Positions 63,326 through 64,000 of a stretch of DNA of 64,000 nt are shown in pieces (positions within the stretch are counted from its first letter, which is position 1; each line of letters opens with the position of its first letter). The position numbers were made by a program, and so were the translations under genes. Source of the stretch: Acinetobacter calcoaceticus (lineage in GTDB: Bacteria; Pseudomonadota; Gammaproteobacteria; Pseudomonadales; Moraxellaceae); NCBI RefSeq assembly GCF_004345325.1, contig NZ_SLVJ01000013.1, positions 1-64,000 of the forward strand, written 5' to 3'. A model generated the notes under the pieces. That model saw only the letters and a program-made list of their open reading frames with translations. It made no database searches and had not been told where the DNA came from.

Positions 63326-64000
63326 ATGAACAAAACATTTTTTTCTATATGGATTGCAGAATGTTTTTCTTGTCAATCTGATGTTATCCGATTCATACAG
63401 ATGTGTAAAACATCGCAGCCTATACGTGTGTATAGCTCACATAGTCAAATCCGACCTGAACTTGAACAAGTTTCAGATCGACATGTACAACAACCGCCGA
63501 TTGAAGATAGTGCCGAATGGTTATTGGCGCAGTGTATTGAACAGCATATTGATCTACTGTTTTGCGGCAAACATAGTATTTATATTGAACAACTGCGCGA
63601 TCAATTTGCTGCAGCCAATATAAAGTTGGTCACGGGTGCTATCGGCACGCAGAACCATCATGATATTGAAGATAAATTTGTCTTTACCCAAATCTGTAGC
63701 GCCGCAGGCCTACCGGTTATCCCTGCCGAAAAAGTCAGTAATGCGACCGAACTGGTCACAGCCATTAATGACTTTAAAGCACTTGGTCAAACACAATTGT
63801 GTGTAAAACCAGTGATTGGCGTGTTCGGTGCCGGCTTTGTACAACTTCAGGATGAATTGGGTTACTTCGAGCATTTTCTCAATCCATGGCAATGCAATAC
63901 CCAACAATTCATTGAGGCTTATGCCTCGCACCCAGCCTGTGATTATCTATTAATGCCCTTTTTCTCAGGTATTGAATGTTCAGTCGATATTGCCTGTAGT
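63326..64000 (+). CDS. ATP-grasp family protein of the ter module (partial, runs off window)
   Basis: From the ATG at 63326 the frame is open for 225 codons to the window end. It begins MNKTFFSIWIAECFSCQSDV and then shows an N-terminal Rossmann-like part (CIEQHIDLLFCGKHSIYIEQ). IEDKFVFTQICSAAGLPVIPA and QLCVKPVIGVFGAGFVQL (ATP-grasp nucleotide-binding strand with Lys) follow. Near the end, DYLLMPFFSGIECSVDI fits the metal/lid region. ATP-grasp genes divergent to TerA belong to the biosynthetic arm of Ter loci, thought to make a nucleoside-like metabolite. The C-terminus and downstream genes are outside the window. Confidence 0.8.
   Translation, partial: MNKTFFSIWIAECFSCQSDVIRFIQMCKTSQPIRVYSSHSQIRPELEQVSDRHVQQPPIEDSAEWLLAQCIEQHIDLLFCGKHSIYIEQLRDQFAAANIKLVTGAIGTQNHHDIEDKFVFTQICSAAGLPVIPAEKVSNATELVTAINDFKALGQTQLCVKPVIGVFGAGFVQLQDELGYFEHFLNPWQCNTQQFIEAYASHPACDYLLMPFFSGIECSVDIACS

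Overview
The window looks like a chromosomal segment of an Acinetobacter-type gammaproteobacterium. The signs are moderate AT-richness, the tusDCB-E and aroQ-accB-accC blocks, a umuDC operon with a long-N-terminus UmuD and an UmuDAb-like operator, MocR/LysR/DMT gene pairs, and a CIO-type cytochrome bd. No rRNA, tRNA, CRISPR array or complete insertion sequence was found. The species was not determined.

Region by region. 1-2.5 kb: the C-terminal half of an aromatic-acid MFS transporter and a benzoylformate decarboxylase (mandelate branch), whose 3' end runs into a TTTAGG-type repeat. 2.6-4.3 kb: an unknown small protein and a DMT exporter. 4.8-10.3 kb: a dicarboxylate/amino-acid symporter behind a strong leader terminator, a LysR regulator and a YdiJ-type FAD/Fe-S 2-hydroxyacid dehydrogenase. 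10.8-16.2 kb: YbfF esterase, aromatic aminotransferase, glutathione-dependent formaldehyde dehydrogenase and a cardiolipin-synthase-like lipoprotein. 16.2-17.8 kb: a hipA-hipB toxin-antitoxin pair in which hipA carries an in-frame TAG. 17.9-22.3 kb: two unknown envelope proteins, a MocR/DMT pair with overlapping palindromic operators, and a uracil-DNA-glycosylase-fold protein. 22.4-28.1 kb: SGNH hydrolase, then SDR, histidine phosphatase, phosphotransferase and an ACAD11-like dehydrogenase with a divergent LysR; this set resembles 4-hydroxyacyl-CoA catabolism. 28.3-35.0 kb: DUF805, a second MocR, a two-gene unknown unit, cydAB with a DUF2474 peptide and a short overlapping leader ORF, and a DUF2946 protein. 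35.5-45.4 kb: an unknown gene, fumC, a GalE homologue lacking the catalytic Lys, tusDCB-tusE (with a 9-bp tandem repeat between tusB and tusE), a GDPD lipoprotein, a small acidic protein and umuDC. 45.6-50.1 kb: aroQ-accB-accC and an alpha/beta-hydrolase lipoprotein.

The last 13.7 kb (50.3-64 kb) is a Ter chemical-stress module. On the minus strand it runs TerA, TerD, DUF475 (TerC-like), TerD, TerF (TerD+VWA), AIM24, TerD, TerD, two TerY (VWA), a PP2C phosphatase and a Ser/Thr-type kinase. A divergent ATP-grasp gene is cut by the window end. This is the most system-like locus: calcium-binding TerD paralogues and an integral membrane protein are tied to a TerY/kinase/phosphatase signalling triad and, divergently, to the presumed metabolite-synthesis arm.

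Many start codons were moved inward from the longest reading frame where a Shine-Dalgarno sequence or family length supports it. All functional names come from motif reading and memory of protein families. No database search was run.
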